Position numbers and translations under genes: made by a program. This document shows, in pieces, positions 24,125-36,552 of a stretch of DNA of 64,000 nucleotides; positions within the stretch are counted from its first letter, which is position 1; every line of letters begins with the position of its first letter. The DNA is from Staphylotrichum longicolle. Its lineage: Eukaryota; Ascomycota; Sordariomycetes; Sordariales; Chaetomiaceae. Below the pieces are notes generated by a model. That model saw only the letters and a program-made list of their open reading frames with translations, was not told where the DNA came from and searched no databases. The stretch lies in assembly GCA_019096155.1 (NCBI GenBank), contig JAHCVI010000002.1, positions 4,030,001 through 4,094,000 on the forward strand. Reading direction: 5' to 3'.

Positions 24125-24830
24125 CGGGTCGGAGGGTTTGAGTGAACACTGGGGTCTCAGGGGAGTTTTGAATGTTTGAAGTCCGAGCAAGATGGCGAAG
24201 TAACCGGTACTCTCACCCCTTCAAGAACAATAGAAGTTGAAGAGAGCACATGGCGGTTATTAAACCTCAAAAGGAAGCTCTCACGGGGTCCGCATCACAA
24301 GCATCCAAACCTCGGCTTCCAAGCCCTCGATCAAGGTGGTTCGTGTTTGCCTCCTTTGACTGGCCCAGCGACCTTTCCTCTTACAACACCGTTGCATCCG
24401 GTTCAGGGCACCCGCAGCGGCACCATTGGACGAGCGCTGCAGATCGGGCGAGACCCAGGACCCAAAAGGTGGAAACGCGAGGAAGAAGTGGGTGTTCAGG
24501 GTTAGGGCTGTACCGTGTGCTGGACTTTCTAGACTGTTGAAAGAGTCAAAATCAAAAATCAATAAATCAAAAGCCCGTAATGCATAGGCCGAAAGCCAGT
24601 GCCAAAAGGATGCCGAAAATGATTCGACAGCTTTTGTGCCTGCCACACAAAGCTGCGGTGTCATTGCTGCCTGGCTCATCTCATCACGTGCCCACGCACA
24701 GCACCCGCGCATAGTTTCGCGCTTCTGGATCCATTTTTGGCGTCGGATCCTTCCCCAGTTTCCCGCAACTCCAAGTCCATAGTCCCAAATTCCATCTCCA
24801 CCCTCGCCGCGATGAACGCCAGCTTCAAAA
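24125..24830. promoter_or_regulatory. Shared divergent promoter (acyl-CoA dehydrogenase / SNF2 gene)
   Basis: The 706 bp between two divergent starts must hold both promoters. It carries a telobox-like AGGGTTAGGG at 24498-24507, about midway. No coding segment is supported. Confidence 0.5.
24498..24507. promoter_or_regulatory. Telobox-like motif AGGGTTAGGG
   Basis: Nearly two TTAGGG units in the divergent promoter. Compare 481-490 and 62574-62585. A role for a telomere-repeat-binding factor is inferred. Confidence 0.3.
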
Positions 24831-27800
24831 ATGGCCAATTTGATCGAGATATCGGATGATGACCACACGGCGTCATCGGCTGACGCAGGGACTTCCTCAC
24901 ATACAAAAACTCTGGGTAAGCGCAAGCAGAGCATCGATTTCGAGGAAAAAGTCGCTTGGACCGACGACGACGATGACGACCACCATGGTGACAAGCTCAA
25001 GCGCGAGAGGACTGCAAAACGCAGGGCCGTCTCAAAGGGCAAGAAACCAGTCAGGAAGAGCTTTGCCGGCGGAACCAAGGCGGCCAAAAAGAGGGCCGCA
25101 GACTGGAGAGCCTGGGTCAACGACGTCGACGAATCGAGCGCCCAGGAGGAGTACGCCGATGCCCTCATGCCAGACTACCTGCTCCAGCGGCGCAAGGCCT
25201 TTGATAGAGACAGAGAGCTGTTGAAGGACGCCGGCCTCGAGCTGCCCCCGGACTACTCTGACATCTACTTTTCTGACGACGAGCACGCCTCGAGACTTGA
25301 GGAGCGGCCCAAGTTCGACGAGAACAGCGGCATCAAGCCGTGTCGACCGTACAAGTCCATTGAACTCGAGTACTCGGCCGGGGTAATTCCCGCGTCGGTC
25401 GCCCAGTACCTCCGCGACTACCAGATCGCCGGCGTCAAGTTCCTGCACCAGCGGTTCGTTTATCAGAAGGGCTGCATCCTGGGCGACGACATGGGTTTGG
25501 GCAAGACGGTGCAAGTGGCTGCGTTTCTCACCGCTGCCTTTGGAAAGACGGCCGATGAGAGGGACGCCAAGCGGATGAGGAAGATGCGCCGCGCAGGCGA
25601 TCACTGGTATCCGCGCGTCCTCATCGTCTGTCCGGGGTCGCTGATCCAAAACTGGAAAAACGAGTTGAACCGCTGGGGCTATTGGCATGTCGACACGTAC
25701 CACGGTTCTGGAAAGGAAGACGTTCTCCAAGCCGCCAAGGCCGGGAGGCTCGAGATCATGATTACGACCTACGTCACCTACAAGAAGATGCGCGAGGCGG
25801 TCAACGAGGTCGAGTGGGACTGCGTCGTTGCCGACGAGTGCCACGTTCTCAAGGACCGCAGATCCGAGACGACCCAGTCCATGGACTGCGTGAACGCGCT
25901 CTGCAGGATCGGCTTGACCGGCACAGCCATTCAGAACAAGTACGAGGAGCTCTGGACGCTCTTGAACTGGACCAACCCCGGCCATTTTGGCACTCTTGCA
26001 GAGTGGAGCAACACCATCACGAAACCTCTCACCGTCGGCCAGTCGCACGATGCCACCCTGAAGCAGCTCAGCATCGCCAGAACGACGGCAAAGAAGCTCG
26101 TTCAGAACCTGCTGCCGGACTTCTTTTTGCGGCGCATGAAGACGCTCATCGCCCATCAGCTCCCCAAGAAGAGCGACAAGGTCGTGTTTTGCCCCCTGAC
26201 CGATATCCAGCATGATGCCTACCAAAACTTTCTCGAGGGGCCTCAAGTCACTTTCATCATTTCGGCATCTGAGCTCTGCGACTGCGACTCGGGACGCAAG
26301 AGAGGCTGGTGCTGTTACAAGACGCTGCCTGACGGGAAACCATGGATGGCTGTCGTCTTTCCAAGCATCATGACGCTGCAGAAAATTTCAAACCATCTCA
26401 CTCTTCTCATTCCCTCATCGGCCGATCCAAACGACAAGCAGAGCTCGGAGCTTAAGGCGCTCCAGACGTGCGTTCCCGAGGATTGGGTCGAGCTGTACCG
26501 AAACCGGGACTCAATGCTCAACCTGGCCAACCCCGAGTTCTGCGGCAAGTGGAAGATCCTCCGGAAGCTGCTTCGCTTCTGGCACGAGAACGGCGACAAA
26601 GTGCTCGTCTTCTCGCATAGCGTCCGGCTTCTCCGCATCCTCCAGCACCTGTTCCACAACACGAGCTACAACGTGAGCTTTTTGGACGGCTCTCTCTCCT
26701 ACGAAGACCGTCAGAGAGTCGTCGACGACTTCAACTCGGACCCAGCCCAGTTTGTCTTCCTCATCTCCACCAAAGCCGGCGGCGTCGGGCTCAACATCAC
26801 GTCCGCCAACAAGGTCGTCATCTTCGACCCGCACTGGAACCCGTCTTACGACCTCCAGGCCCAGGACCGCGCCTACCGCATCGGCCAGGTCCGCGACGTC
26901 GACGTCTTCCGACTCGTCTCGGCGGGCACCATCGAGGAGATTGTCTACGCCCGCCAGATCTACAAACAGCAGCAAGCCAACATTGGCTACAATGCCTCCA
27001 ACGAGCGCCGCTACTTCAAGGGCGTGCAGCAAGACTCCAACCGCAAGGGCGAGATCTTCGGCCTCAGCAACCTCTTCACCTACCACGCCGACCAGGTCGT
27101 CCTGCGGGAAATCGTCAACAAGACCAATATCGCCGAGGCCAAAGCCGGCGTGCACCTCTCAGACATCGACCTCGAAAAGGTGGCCAAGGACGAAGATGAC
27201 GAACTCAACTTCATCAAGCAGGAAGACGACGCCGATGCCGACGACGCGGGCGGCATGAGCCAGCTCGCCAAACTCCTCACAGCCGAAAACCAGACCGAGC
27301 TCATCCGCTCGCGCAGGGCGCACAAGCCCAAGAGCGACGCCATCGCGGCCATCCTCGCGTCCGCGGGCGTCGAGTACACGCACGAGAACTCGGAGGTGAT
27401 TGGCACCAGCCGCGTGGAGGCGCAGCTCTCGCGCCGTGCCGAGCTCGCCGCCGCCGCCGCCGCGACGGCCAACCTGTCGGCCAGCCAGGACGCGGACCCG
27501 GAGGGCGGGGATAGCATCCTCTTTGCGGACAGCCAGGCCGCTAACCACGTCCTCCCGGCTGCTGCTGCCGCCGCGGGCACTCCCCGTTTTGGTGGTGGCG
27601 GCGGGGTGCGGAAGAGCGAAGTGGGTTGGCGGATGCACTACCGGTTCAATCCGCCCGCCGAGGTGATGCGCAGGCAGTTTTGCTCGATGGCAAGGGAGTT
27701 TGGGTTCGCGAGTGCTACCGACTTTGCGCTGGTCGTGGAGAGCTGGACGCAGGAGCAGAGGCGGAACTGTCTGGAGATGTTTTACCGGGTGAGGGAGATC

Positions 27801-28163
27801 AAGGTGCTCGAGAGGGAGTTGAAGGGACTGAAGGAAGAGGAGGAGAAGGCTGCTGTTGCTGCTGATGGGGTTGATAAGGTGGAGGATGTGAAGAGTGAGG
27901 ATGTGGTGGGTGGTGGCGGGGATGGCACTGGCTCTTGCAGTGTCACACAGAGTCAGGGTTTGGAGGTTGTGATCAAAGAAGAGAGGAGGATTTCTCCTGT
28001 GCGGCTACCGTCGCCGGTGCGAGAAAAGACGGAGGAGACGAGGGAGGTGGTGGTTGCTCCAACCGGGACGTCGCCTCCGGTGCAGGTCAAGACAGAGAAG
28101 GTGGAGGTCAGGAGGACAGCGACGATATTCCTGTCTGACGACGACGAGGATGACGAGCTTTGA
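24831..28163 (+). CDS. SNF2-family ATPase, ERCC6L2/Rad26-like
   Basis: A single-exon 1110-residue nuclear DNA translocase. It starts with an acidic SUMO-interaction-like motif (LIEISDDD, residues 4-11) and a basic NLS-rich segment. The SNF2 ATPase begins near residue 190: motif I GDDMGLGKT (about 218-226), motif Ia VLIVCPGSLIQNW, motif II DECH (about 335-338, instead of the commoner DEAH or DEGH), motif III LTGTAIQN. Helicase C follows with VLVFSHSVRLL, STKAGGVGLNI and QDRAYRIGQ (about 683-691). After the motor, the segment EVMRRQFCSMAREFG with WTQEQRRNCLEMFYRVRE resembles the small C-terminal domain of ERCC6L2-type proteins. The tail is Glu/Val-rich and ends in acidic LSDDDEDDEL. The family acts in DNA repair and transcription-coupled processes. 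ERCC6L2 orthology is my preferred reading; a Rad26/CSB-like assignment is the alternative. Confidence 0.88.
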   Translation: MANLIEISDDDHTASSADAGTSSHTKTLGKRKQSIDFEEKVAWTDDDDDDHHGDKLKRERTAKRRAVSKGKKPVRKSFAGGTKAAKKRAADWRAWVNDVDESSAQEEYADALMPDYLLQRRKAFDRDRELLKDAGLELPPDYSDIYFSDDEHASRLEERPKFDENSGIKPCRPYKSIELEYSAGVIPASVAQYLRDYQIAGVKFLHQRFVYQKGCILGDDMGLGKTVQVAAFLTAAFGKTADERDAKRMRKMRRAGDHWYPRVLIVCPGSLIQNWKNELNRWGYWHVDTYHGSGKEDVLQAAKAGRLEIMITTYVTYKKMREAVNEVEWDCVVADECHVLKDRRSETTQSMDCVNALCRIGLTGTAIQNKYEELWTLLNWTNPGHFGTLAEWSNTITKPLTVGQSHDATLKQLSIARTTAKKLVQNLLPDFFLRRMKTLIAHQLPKKSDKVVFCPLTDIQHDAYQNFLEGPQVTFIISASELCDCDSGRKRGWCCYKTLPDGKPWMAVVFPSIMTLQKISNHLTLLIPSSADPNDKQSSELKALQTCVPEDWVELYRNRDSMLNLANPEFCGKWKILRKLLRFWHENGDKVLVFSHSVRLLRILQHLFHNTSYNVSFLDGSLSYEDRQRVVDDFNSDPAQFVFLISTKAGGVGLNITSANKVVIFDPHWNPSYDLQAQDRAYRIGQVRDVDVFRLVSAGTIEEIVYARQIYKQQQANIGYNASNERRYFKGVQQDSNRKGEIFGLSNLFTYHADQVVLREIVNKTNIAEAKAGVHLSDIDLEKVAKDEDDELNFIKQEDDADADDAGGMSQLAKLLTAENQTELIRSRRAHKPKSDAIAAILASAGVEYTHENSEVIGTSRVEAQLSRRAELAAAAAATANLSASQDADPEGGDSILFADSQAANHVLPAAAAAAGTPRFGGGGGVRKSEVGWRMHYRFNPPAEVMRRQFCSMAREFGFASATDFALVVESWTQEQRRNCLEMFYRVREIKVLERELKGLKEEEEKAAVAADGVDKVEDVKSEDVVGGGGDGTGSCSVTQSQGLEVVIKEERRISPVRLPSPVREKTEETREVVVAPTGTSPPVQVKTEKVEVRRTATIFLSDDDEDDEL

Positions 28164-29748
28164 CTTTGGCGTTTGCATGATACCCCGGGTTCAGTTTCAC
28201 AGCCTTGCCGGAAATGGCATCTCTCACTTTCCCATCCTGTTTGAGTGACGATAGAACATCGAATCGGTTTCGTCCCATCTGCCCAGAACAGCCACACCAC
28301 CACCCGCCTGAGCACAATGAGCATGTGCTTGGCTACCTGCTGCTGAGCTGCTGCTGCTGCATGTGAAGATCAACGTCGAGCAACGACGGAGACCCATCAC
28401 CAGACCAGACTGACGGCCCGCACAGCCCCGTGTGGCAGCTGACGGTGCTGGGGCAAAAGTTGGCCGAGGTCGAATCGGACCAGGTGGGCGGGTGGCCAAT
28501 CAAGGGCAAGACGAGGCGTGGCAGCCGTAAAAGTGGATGCGGGCGATGCGAGATGGGCGGGTGCCGGCAACGCCTAACTATGACGCATCTTCACATGCCA
28601 GCAGCCAGGGCGGTCCCAGCCTGATGGGGGAAGGTGGGCGCATTCTGCATCTCTCTTTTGGACGCTTGCGGGACGGGGATACGTGATCTAGAAGAAGAAA
28701 AAAAAAATAACCTGTGATTACTTTTGGGATTGTCGGAAAAACAGAACTTGCAGAGCGCGGATTGCAGCTCAACTGCAACGGGGGGGCAATGGCTGACGTT
28801 GTCCAAGGCCGCAGATCTCTCTAGAATCTCTTTTTCTTTCCCCTTTGCTGCGGGGGAGGGGCATCTGGAGTTCCGTTCCTCTCTTTCGTTGTTCCCACGG
28901 TCCAATGACAAGGGCCAATGACTTGGGCGCTTGATGCCGGGATTTGGCCGGCATGGGCTCGGCAATTCGGTCGACGGCCGCAGGGGGACCGCGGTGGGGT
29001 TTCCCTTTGCCTACCGAGGGCGGCGAACAGTGGCAGAGGGAGCTCGGCTCAAGGGACCATGACTCGATTGCCTAGGTAGGGGTGCGTGCCCGCTGTTACA
29101 TGGGAAACGGATGGAGTACAAGGTCCACAATATGTGTACCTCTCTCATGTACCATCTTGGATGGGATGGGCTGGGCTGCCGTGGAATGAATTCGCGGATC
29201 TGAGAAAAGGTTTGAGGTTCGTGGTGTTGAAGGTTCATCGACTGATGAGGCTTGATGGAGCCGAAGAAGAGCCACGGGAGCCCACTCGGTTGTCCTAGAT
29301 CGGAGCCATCGAAGCACTCCCGACTTAGGGCATACGAAGTCGAAGGCGGAAAGTCCAAGTCGATGGCTCAGACAAGGGAATAGCCGCTAGACCGATCTCT
29401 CCCGAGTGCCACGCCCAGTCCGCCGACCGGATGCCCGCCCGGTCTGGGCCCCCCGTTCCGGTTCCTGTTTCTGGCGCTGGGACTGGCCCGTCGCGTTAGT
29501 CACGTCGACGTCGGTTCATGTGCTTCTTATTTTCTGCCCTCCCTTCGTTTTCCCTCTCCTTTCTGTCTCTTTCTCGTTTTCTTCAACCTTTGATACCCCC
29601 TCCTCCCCGGCTCTGTCCTTCGCATTCCTCCCCCATCTCCCACTCTCCCTTGCATACCTGGGACCGTTGAGCACTTGGCAGCTGCACCATCATCACCTTC
29701 ACGTCCTCTTAGCTGAGACAGACACCTGCCCCTCACAAACCGCCCAAC
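28164..29748. promoter_or_regulatory. Upstream region of isocitrate lyase
   Basis: This 1.6 kb contains no convincing gene. Two CCAAT boxes stand 13 bp apart at 28902-28906 and 28915-28919, and a long pyrimidine-rich tract (about 29526-29665) precedes the isocitrate lyase start. CCAAT and CT-rich tracts are common in fungal promoters. I could not recognise a confident acetate-regulator (FacB-type) site. Confidence 0.5.
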
Positions 29749-31464
29749 ATGGCCGCCAACAACATGGTCAATCCCGCCGTGGACCCCAGCCTCGAGGACG
29801 AGCTGTTCGCCAAGGAGGTCGAGGCCGTCAAGAAGTGGTGGAGCGAGCCGCGATGGCGCCAGACCAAGCGGCCCTTCACGGCCGAGCAGATCGTCAACAA
29901 GCGCGGCAATCTCAAGATTGAGTATGCCAGCAACACCCAGAGCAAGAAGCTGTGGAAGATCCTCGAGAACCGCTTCCAGAACCGCGACGCCAGCTACACC
30001 TACGGCTGCCTCGAGCCCACCGCCGTCACACAGATGGCCAAGTACCTCGACACCGTCTACGTCTCGGGCTGGCAGTCGTCGTCAACCGCCTCGTCTTCGG
30101 ACGAGCCCGGCCCGGATCTGGCTGACTACCCCTACGTGAGTCCATCCCGAGAGAGAGAGAGAGAGACACAAAAAGGAGAGAGCGAGACAACTAACGCAAA
30201 TGGGCAGACCACCGTCCCCAACAAGGTCGGCCACCTCTTCATGGCCCAGCTGTTCCACGACCGCAAGCAGCGCCAGGAGCGCACGTCGGTGCCCAAGGCG
30301 CAGCGCGCCAACATGGCCAACGTCGACTACCTGCGCCCCATCATCGCCGACGCCGACACGGGCCACGGCGGTCTGACGGCCGTCATGAAGCTGACCAAGC
30401 TCTTCATCGAGAAGGGCGCGGCCGGCATCCACATCGAGGACCAGGCCCCCGGCACCAAGAAGTGCGGCCACATGGCCGGCAAGGTGCTGGTGCCCATCAG
30501 CGAGCACATCAACCGCCTCGTGGCCATCCGCGCCCAGGCCGACATCATGGGCTCGGACCTGATCGCCATCGCCCGCACCGACGCCGAGGCCGCCACCCTC
30601 ATCACGTCGACCATCGACCCGCGCGACCACGCCTTCATCCTCGGCAGCACCAACCCCAACCTGCCGCCGCTCAACGACCTGATGGTCGCCGCCGAGCAGG
30701 CCGGCAAGGCCGGCGACGCCCTGCAGGACATCGAGGACAAGTGGCTCGCCCAGGCCGGGCTCAAGCGCTTCGACGAGGCCGTGCTGGACGCCATCGCCGC
30801 CTCGGGCGCCAACGCCAAGTCGCTCGCCGACCAGTACCGCGCCGCCGTCGTGGGCAAGGGCAAGTCCAACGCCGAGGCCCGCGCCGTCGCCCGCAAGCTG
30901 CTCGGCAAGGACGTCCACTTCGACTGGGACTCGCCCCGCACCCGCGAGGGCTACTACCGCCTCAAGGGCGGCTGCGACTGCTCCATCAACCGCGCCGTCG
31001 CCTACGCCCCCTACTGCGACGCCATCTGGATGGAGAGCAAGCTGCCCGACTACAAGCAGGCCGAGGAGTTCGCCAAGGGCGTGCACGCCGTCTGGCCCGA
31101 GCAGAAGCTCGCCTACAACCTCTCCCCTTCCTTCAACTGGAAGACGGCCATGCCGCGCGACGAGCAGGAGACGTACATCCGCCGCCTCGCCAAGCTCGGC
31201 TACTGCTGGCAGTTCATCACGCTCGCGGGCCTGCACACCACCGCGCTCATCTCGGACCGCTTCGCCCGCGCCTACAGCCAGCAGGGCATGCGCGCGTACG
31301 GCGAGCTCGTCCAGGAGCCCGAGATGGAGCTCGGCGTCGACGTCGTCAAGCACCAGAAGTGGAGCGGCGCTACCTACGCCGACGAGATGCTCAAGCTTGT
31401 GACGGGCGGTGTGAGCTCCACGGCGGCGATGGGCAAGGGCGTCACTGAGGATCAGTTCCATTAA
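29749..31464 (+). CDS. icl1: Isocitrate lyase (glyoxylate cycle)
   Basis: It cleaves isocitrate to glyoxylate and succinate, allowing growth on acetate and fatty acids. Two exons, 29749-30135 and 30208-31464, joined across a 72-bp intron carrying a GA-repeat and a CTAAC branch site, give 547 residues, the normal fungal length. The catalytic loop signature KKCGHM is at residues 213-218, preceded by the metal-site region [11 protein letters not shown]; later conserved segments include NLSPSFNWK and the C-terminal family tail [12 protein letters not shown]. The start follows a CT-rich leader and is preceded by AAC (ACATGG context). The C-terminus is not a clear PTS1, although fungal enzymes of this type are often peroxisomal. 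In other fungi the gene is induced by acetate and repressed by glucose; a nearby SKL-ending acyl-CoA dehydrogenase fits fatty-acid use. Confidence 0.97.
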   Translation: MAANNMVNPAVDPSLEDELFAKEVEAVKKWWSEPRWRQTKRPFTAEQIVNKRGNLKIEYASNTQSKKLWKILENRFQNRDASYTYGCLEPTAVTQMAKYLDTVYVSGWQSSSTASSSDEPGPDLADYPYVSPSRERERETQKGESETTNANGQTTVPNKVGHLFMAQLFHDRKQRQERTSVPKAQRANMANVDYLRPIIADADTGHGGLTAVMKLTKLFIEKGAAGIHIEDQAPGTKKCGHMAGKVLVPISEHINRLVAIRAQADIMGSDLIAIARTDAEAATLITSTIDPRDHAFILGSTNPNLPPLNDLMVAAEQAGKAGDALQDIEDKWLAQAGLKRFDEAVLDAIAASGANAKSLADQYRAAVVGKGKSNAEARAVARKLLGKDVHFDWDSPRTREGYYRLKGGCDCSINRAVAYAPYCDAIWMESKLPDYKQAEEFAKGVHAVWPEQKLAYNLSPSFNWKTAMPRDEQETYIRRLAKLGYCWQFITLAGLHTTALISDRFARAYSQQGMRAYGELVQEPEMELGVDVVKHQKWSGATYADEMLKLVTGGVSSTAAMGKGVTEDQFH

Positions 31465-33912
31465 ATCTTTTGGGTAGATGGGGTGTTAGTCGTGGGGGGT
31501 TAGGAGAGATGTGGTGGTGGTGGTGATGAGGTGGTTGAGAGGGATTGTACATACTTGCCGAGCTTGCCATGCTCTGCTTTTATTTCCTAGTTCTTTTCCA
31601 TACTTTTTTCGGCTTTGGATCCTGTACAGTACCATTTGTGCAGTTAGATCTGTGGGAGGGGTCGGGTTATAGATGTGTTTTTGGCTGGACTGAGTTTCCC
31701 TCGTTGTCTCGTGAAGTGACGTTGTTGATGGCCACCCCTCTTCAGCAGTCTTGAAGTTCTACGCCATGGGAGAAATGAAGCGATCTCCGTCTCTATCTTG
31801 CATTTGAACACATCTGGCTAGTCCATGATACACATGTACTAGTCGCTCAAGCGGTAAGCCCGAGGTTGTGGACCACCAGACAAGTCCATTGCATGCAGCT
31901 CGAGTTCCAGATTGTTTTGTCTTTCACGTTATTGCTCCGTTCCCTCCCTCTATTCAACACTTATTCATGGATTCATTTTCTCTACATTTGCTTTTTCTCC
32001 ACAAAATCTCACACAAATAACCCCGCTCTTGATTGACGTTGTCTGAAGGCGGGCGTTGCCTGTCGCTTGGGGCCAACGGACGGCAGGATGCCCTCGAGGC
32101 TTGGGATGAGACGGGAGATGCGAGCCTTGAAGACGAAACAGGATGCTCCGACTTGGATCTAATTTAAAATCGTCTCGTCAGCACTCTGTGTCCGTCGGAA
32201 CCGTGGTGCGGCAGCCGCTGGGCGGATCTGATCCTCCGGCTGACTGGCTGACTGTGTGCTGGGGCGTGGGCTGATCACTGCGCTGGTACCGCGCCCCGGG
32301 CTGTGAAATGTTTACAATCGTGTACGGAGGGGGTTCGTGAAGAAATGTATTACAGTATTTGTTGTTCATTACCTGTTATTAGCTGGGCAGCCTGTTTTGT
32401 TGGCCCACGCTGAGCCATGTTGATGGTCTTGTGTGTCGGGGCGAGGACGGCCTTGTGCCTGTCAGCCCGTCCAGCCGCCATGTAGCCACACAGTTATAGT
32501 GTTTTGTAATAAGTTTACAAAGAGGGAGATGTAGACCAGCTTGAGAGTCAATCTCTAATAGTCAAACAGCCAACGTTCGAGGTATCACTCCCGTGAGACG
32601 CTGGGTCTCCGTGGCGCCTTTGGCGACAAGGGTCTCGAACTGTTGTTGCCGAGAGTAACTGGCACATAATGTTTTCCCTTCCAGCATATACTGAATCCAT
32701 GTCCCTCTGCCGAGCATCATCTAGACTCAGCCCCGCGGGCTCGCGCAGAAGCAGAAGGAGTTAACTGGCTCCTCGGTCTAAACCTCTGCAAGACTCCCAC
32801 TCACAGCCCGTGGCAGAGCGGGCACCATCCGATCTGAGTTCCTGAGAAGGCTCAGTTGACACAACAGCCTCGCACAAGACACGAGACGGTTACACCCCAG
32901 GTCAAGAAACCGGGTAGCCGGAATCTTTCCTGGCCACCGCAGCCGGGTCCAGCTCTCTCTCCCCCCTCATCCAATGCCTTGTGCGTTGCAGTTCTCCCGT
33001 CGTCCTTCCGACGTTGTACACAGCAACGTGTCAACTCGGGTAAGACATCAAGGTCTCCATGAGTTAGATGGATGCCGTGTAAACCTGTCCCACGCAGGGC
33101 GCCCATGGACCCTTTGCGAACCCGTTCGCATCGAGCATGTCTTGTGCCTTTGCATGACACATAAGGGCCGACAAGAAAGATTACACGCCTCGGCGGTCCC
33201 ATCATGGCCACATAACACTAATACTGACAGATCAGTGGTCCTCTTGATCGCAATCCGATACTTGTGCCCGTTGAGCATCGTCTGATGTTCGTTGGCTTCA
33301 GATATCCGAACCTGGAGGCGAACCCAAAGGTAACAGGAGCACAAGCTCCACATAAGAAGACGCCGGTTAATTGTTTCAGTGGAGAGAGAAAGCAGAAAGA
33401 AACAGAATATGAGTTTGTCCCTGTATGCAAGAGCCCTCGTCCCATCGCACCACTCACCCCCAAGTCTCCCAGACCCAGCTCGGCCCCCAAGTCACACAAC
33501 CATCCGCACACACACCCAGCCCCCCCATACCATACCATACCACGAATAGTTTGGAACAAGGCCATTGCAGTGCAGTGCAGCCCCACCCACACCGTCTAAC
33601 GTGCCCCCCCACAAATTAAATGGGAAATTCCCCGAGAGACCAAGCGCGTATGCAGTGAGACGGTGATACTTGAGGGGCCAGCCTGAGACCGGGCGGCAGA
33701 ATGGAGGTGGGGGGGGAGATTCTGGCTCCCAGCAGACGATGAAGCAAATGCGTTTCCGTTCCCCACGAAACGGGACATTGTTGGCAAGGTGATGAGAAGA
33801 GATGAGTAAATGCCATGCCAGATCTGGCATTGCATTGCCCAGCGCTCGGCCACCACGGTTCGCGGACAGACCCGTGTACAAACTTACCAACGTTCTTTGG
33901 GGGTGGATGGGA

Positions 33913-33943
33913 GCGTGCGTGCGTGCGTGCGTTCGTGCGTGCG
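33913..33943. repeat. GTGC tetranucleotide microsatellite
   Basis: About eight GTGC/GTTC units in a row, followed by a doubled GTCTGAGT motif. Confidence 0.8.
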
Positions 33944-36552
33944 TCTGAGTGTGTCTGAGTGCAATTGCATAGGGCTCGAGTCTGAGGCCAGGTTGCCGGG
34001 TTACATACGGTAATGTGTTGTACAAACAGAAAAGAGATATATATCAGCTGTCTTGTCACACAGGCCATAGCAGAGAACGGATGATACAGCCGGTAGTGTG
34101 TAGTCTTCCACACCCGTATACAAAGGACTGGAAACAGTCGGAACATTGTGAAATAACTTGCAGAATTGAGAAAGAAGTGTTTGGTTTCCATTAATAGTGG
34201 TTGAAAGGAGGTGTGATCATCTGGGCTGAGCAGCAGTGTGGATTAAGGTACCTTAGCTTAGGTATTGCCGGCATGGAGTCGCATGGCCTGGCATTGCGCC
34301 GCTTCTTTCACAACACTGAAGCGTGGCGGGCAAAGCGTCTAGTACAATGCCTGGGATTATCATGACATGTTGGAGCGGTAGAGTTTGTCCATGATTTCTT
34401 TCCAACTGTAGGTTGGGAGTTTGAGTTGCAATGTGCGCGTTGCGTTGAGAACGGACCCTGCTAGAATTGAGCAGATTGGCTAGCCCCCAAGAAACTTCTT
34501 GAATGCATTCGTCCAGTCCTGTCCGGCCCTGTCGTTGCGACGGATTGCCAGCCGGTCTGGCATGTGCTCGCGCAGCGGGGCTCAAGTGGTTCAACTTGGT
34601 GCATGGGAAAGAGAGGCAGAGAGGACTCCACAAAAAGTGAGACACTCGCGTGTAAGTGACGAAAAGGGAAACCGCCAAATCTCTTGGGCCATCTTGTGGA
34701 GGTGGCTTGGCTCAACGACACACACCCTTGTTGGGAACGACAATTTTGGTGGAAAAAGGAGGAAAAATCAATCCTACGAAATACTGCACCGTGAGGGCGC
34801 CGCCATGTTCCCACAAAGTGAGACTGTGGTACAGACCCGATGGATTCTGTGCATGCGGCACAGGTGGTCCTCGGGGGCCCGGCTTAACTCGGTGCCTGGA
34901 GATGCTCAGGTGCTGAATCCTGAGAGGTTTGTTTTGTGGTCTTGGCAATGTATGGAGTGCAGATGGATCAGACCATTGTGGATTTGGAGGTTTAAATCCA
35001 CATTGTCGAGATTGGATGACGAAGGAAGGGAGTAGGAAGATAGGATGGGAGGAAGGTGGCATGAGACGGGAGAGTCCAAAGTGGGAGCGACCACCTCTCT
35101 CCACCACGCGGCGTCTTTGACCCCAACATCATGAGCTTCCTTGGGAATGATAGCTTAAGGGACTGACAGTGTCTTTGTGTAGTGGCTATTTTGCGACGCA
35201 CTAAAGGTTGAGTAGCGTGATGGCTCTGTGTAATCTGTAGAGTGAGCCATCTCAGAGAGGTTGAGACGCATGGGATTGCCAAAGACCCGGTAAGCAGCCG
35301 TGCCGCTGTCCCGCCGCCGTCGTCTGAAGCGAGTCCGCGATCGCCGTGTCTATTTTTGACCGTCTTGAGATCTCATCTCTCGGCTTGGGATGGATGAGAC
35401 GAGGACGTGACATGGGCGTGGGATGACGGTGACAGCGCGTCAGCAGGCAGCGGCATGAGACAGCGACAGTTTGCACTGTTGACCTCTTTCCGAGGACGCA
35501 GAGTCGTATCTGGAAATGAAGCGCTCATCAACGGACATCAGAGCTGACGATAGGCTTGTCTCTGGCGGAGTGGCTCTGGGTTCATCCGAACCCGGTCCGA
35601 GGTTTGATCCGGTTGGTGTAGGCCGGGGGCCATGGGCATCGCGGGCTGTCGAGCAGCCAAGGCGGAAAGTCGGAAGGCGCACAACCGCCTTGCTGCCCTG
35701 CACCGGAATGGCCAACCATTTCTTGCGCCTTTCTGTTCGGGAATACCGCAGTCATCCTCAGCAGAGAAAAGGGATCAGAATCCGGGCAAAACAGAACCTC
35801 ACCCATCTCGGGAACATGGATGCGCCCCCCGCACTGTCTTGACTCAGCAGCGCCCGCCGCCCGACGTGGGTGCAGAGCTGCGGCCCGGAAAACCGGCAAG
35901 GTCGCTACCTAAGGTAGGTAGGCTGCCTATGGCCCGGGAAACGCGCGCAAGCAAGAAAACCTGGAAGGGATTCCCGATCTGGTCGTCATGTACCCCACGA
36001 GCGGTACCGGGTACCATGTCGGTTCTGAAAATGGACTGCTGGGGGACTGTTTCTGGGCTTTTTGCTCAGCCCGCTCGGGAAGGCGAGAGCCGGGAGAGCC
36101 GTGTGTGTGCCGTGGTCGGTGCGTAACTCCGAATGCGGCCAGGGAAGTTCGGCTGTGGAGCAAACCCGGAAATCGAGACGCCAAGCCATGCCGCCCGAGC
36201 CCAAGCTCCTTGTTTCTGAAACACAAGCTGGGAAACCGAGCGTGAGCTGAGTCCCAAGACTGAAATTACCGTACTGAACTCTCGCGAGCTTGTAACAGTT
36301 GTACCGTGTGGATTACTTACGTTACATACAGGCACAAGCTTCCTCCCGGTCGAACGCTGTCCACCAATATTCGACCAACACAATCAGGATGTTCTCCTTG
36401 TCTGAACGTGTAGTCCTCCACTGAGAAAACCCAAACTCACTCGAATGAAACAATTGTTATAGTTTCCCTCCCCTTTCCGCTCCTTTTTCATCTTCTTATT
36501 TTCCTTCTTCTTCCTCCTTCTTCCTCATTTTTCTTCCTCTTTTTTTACTAAA

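Noticed and set aside
32560..32650. Possible tRNA around GTCTCGAACTG
   Set aside because: The B-box-like string has no matching T stem, acceptor stem or A box at the right distance.
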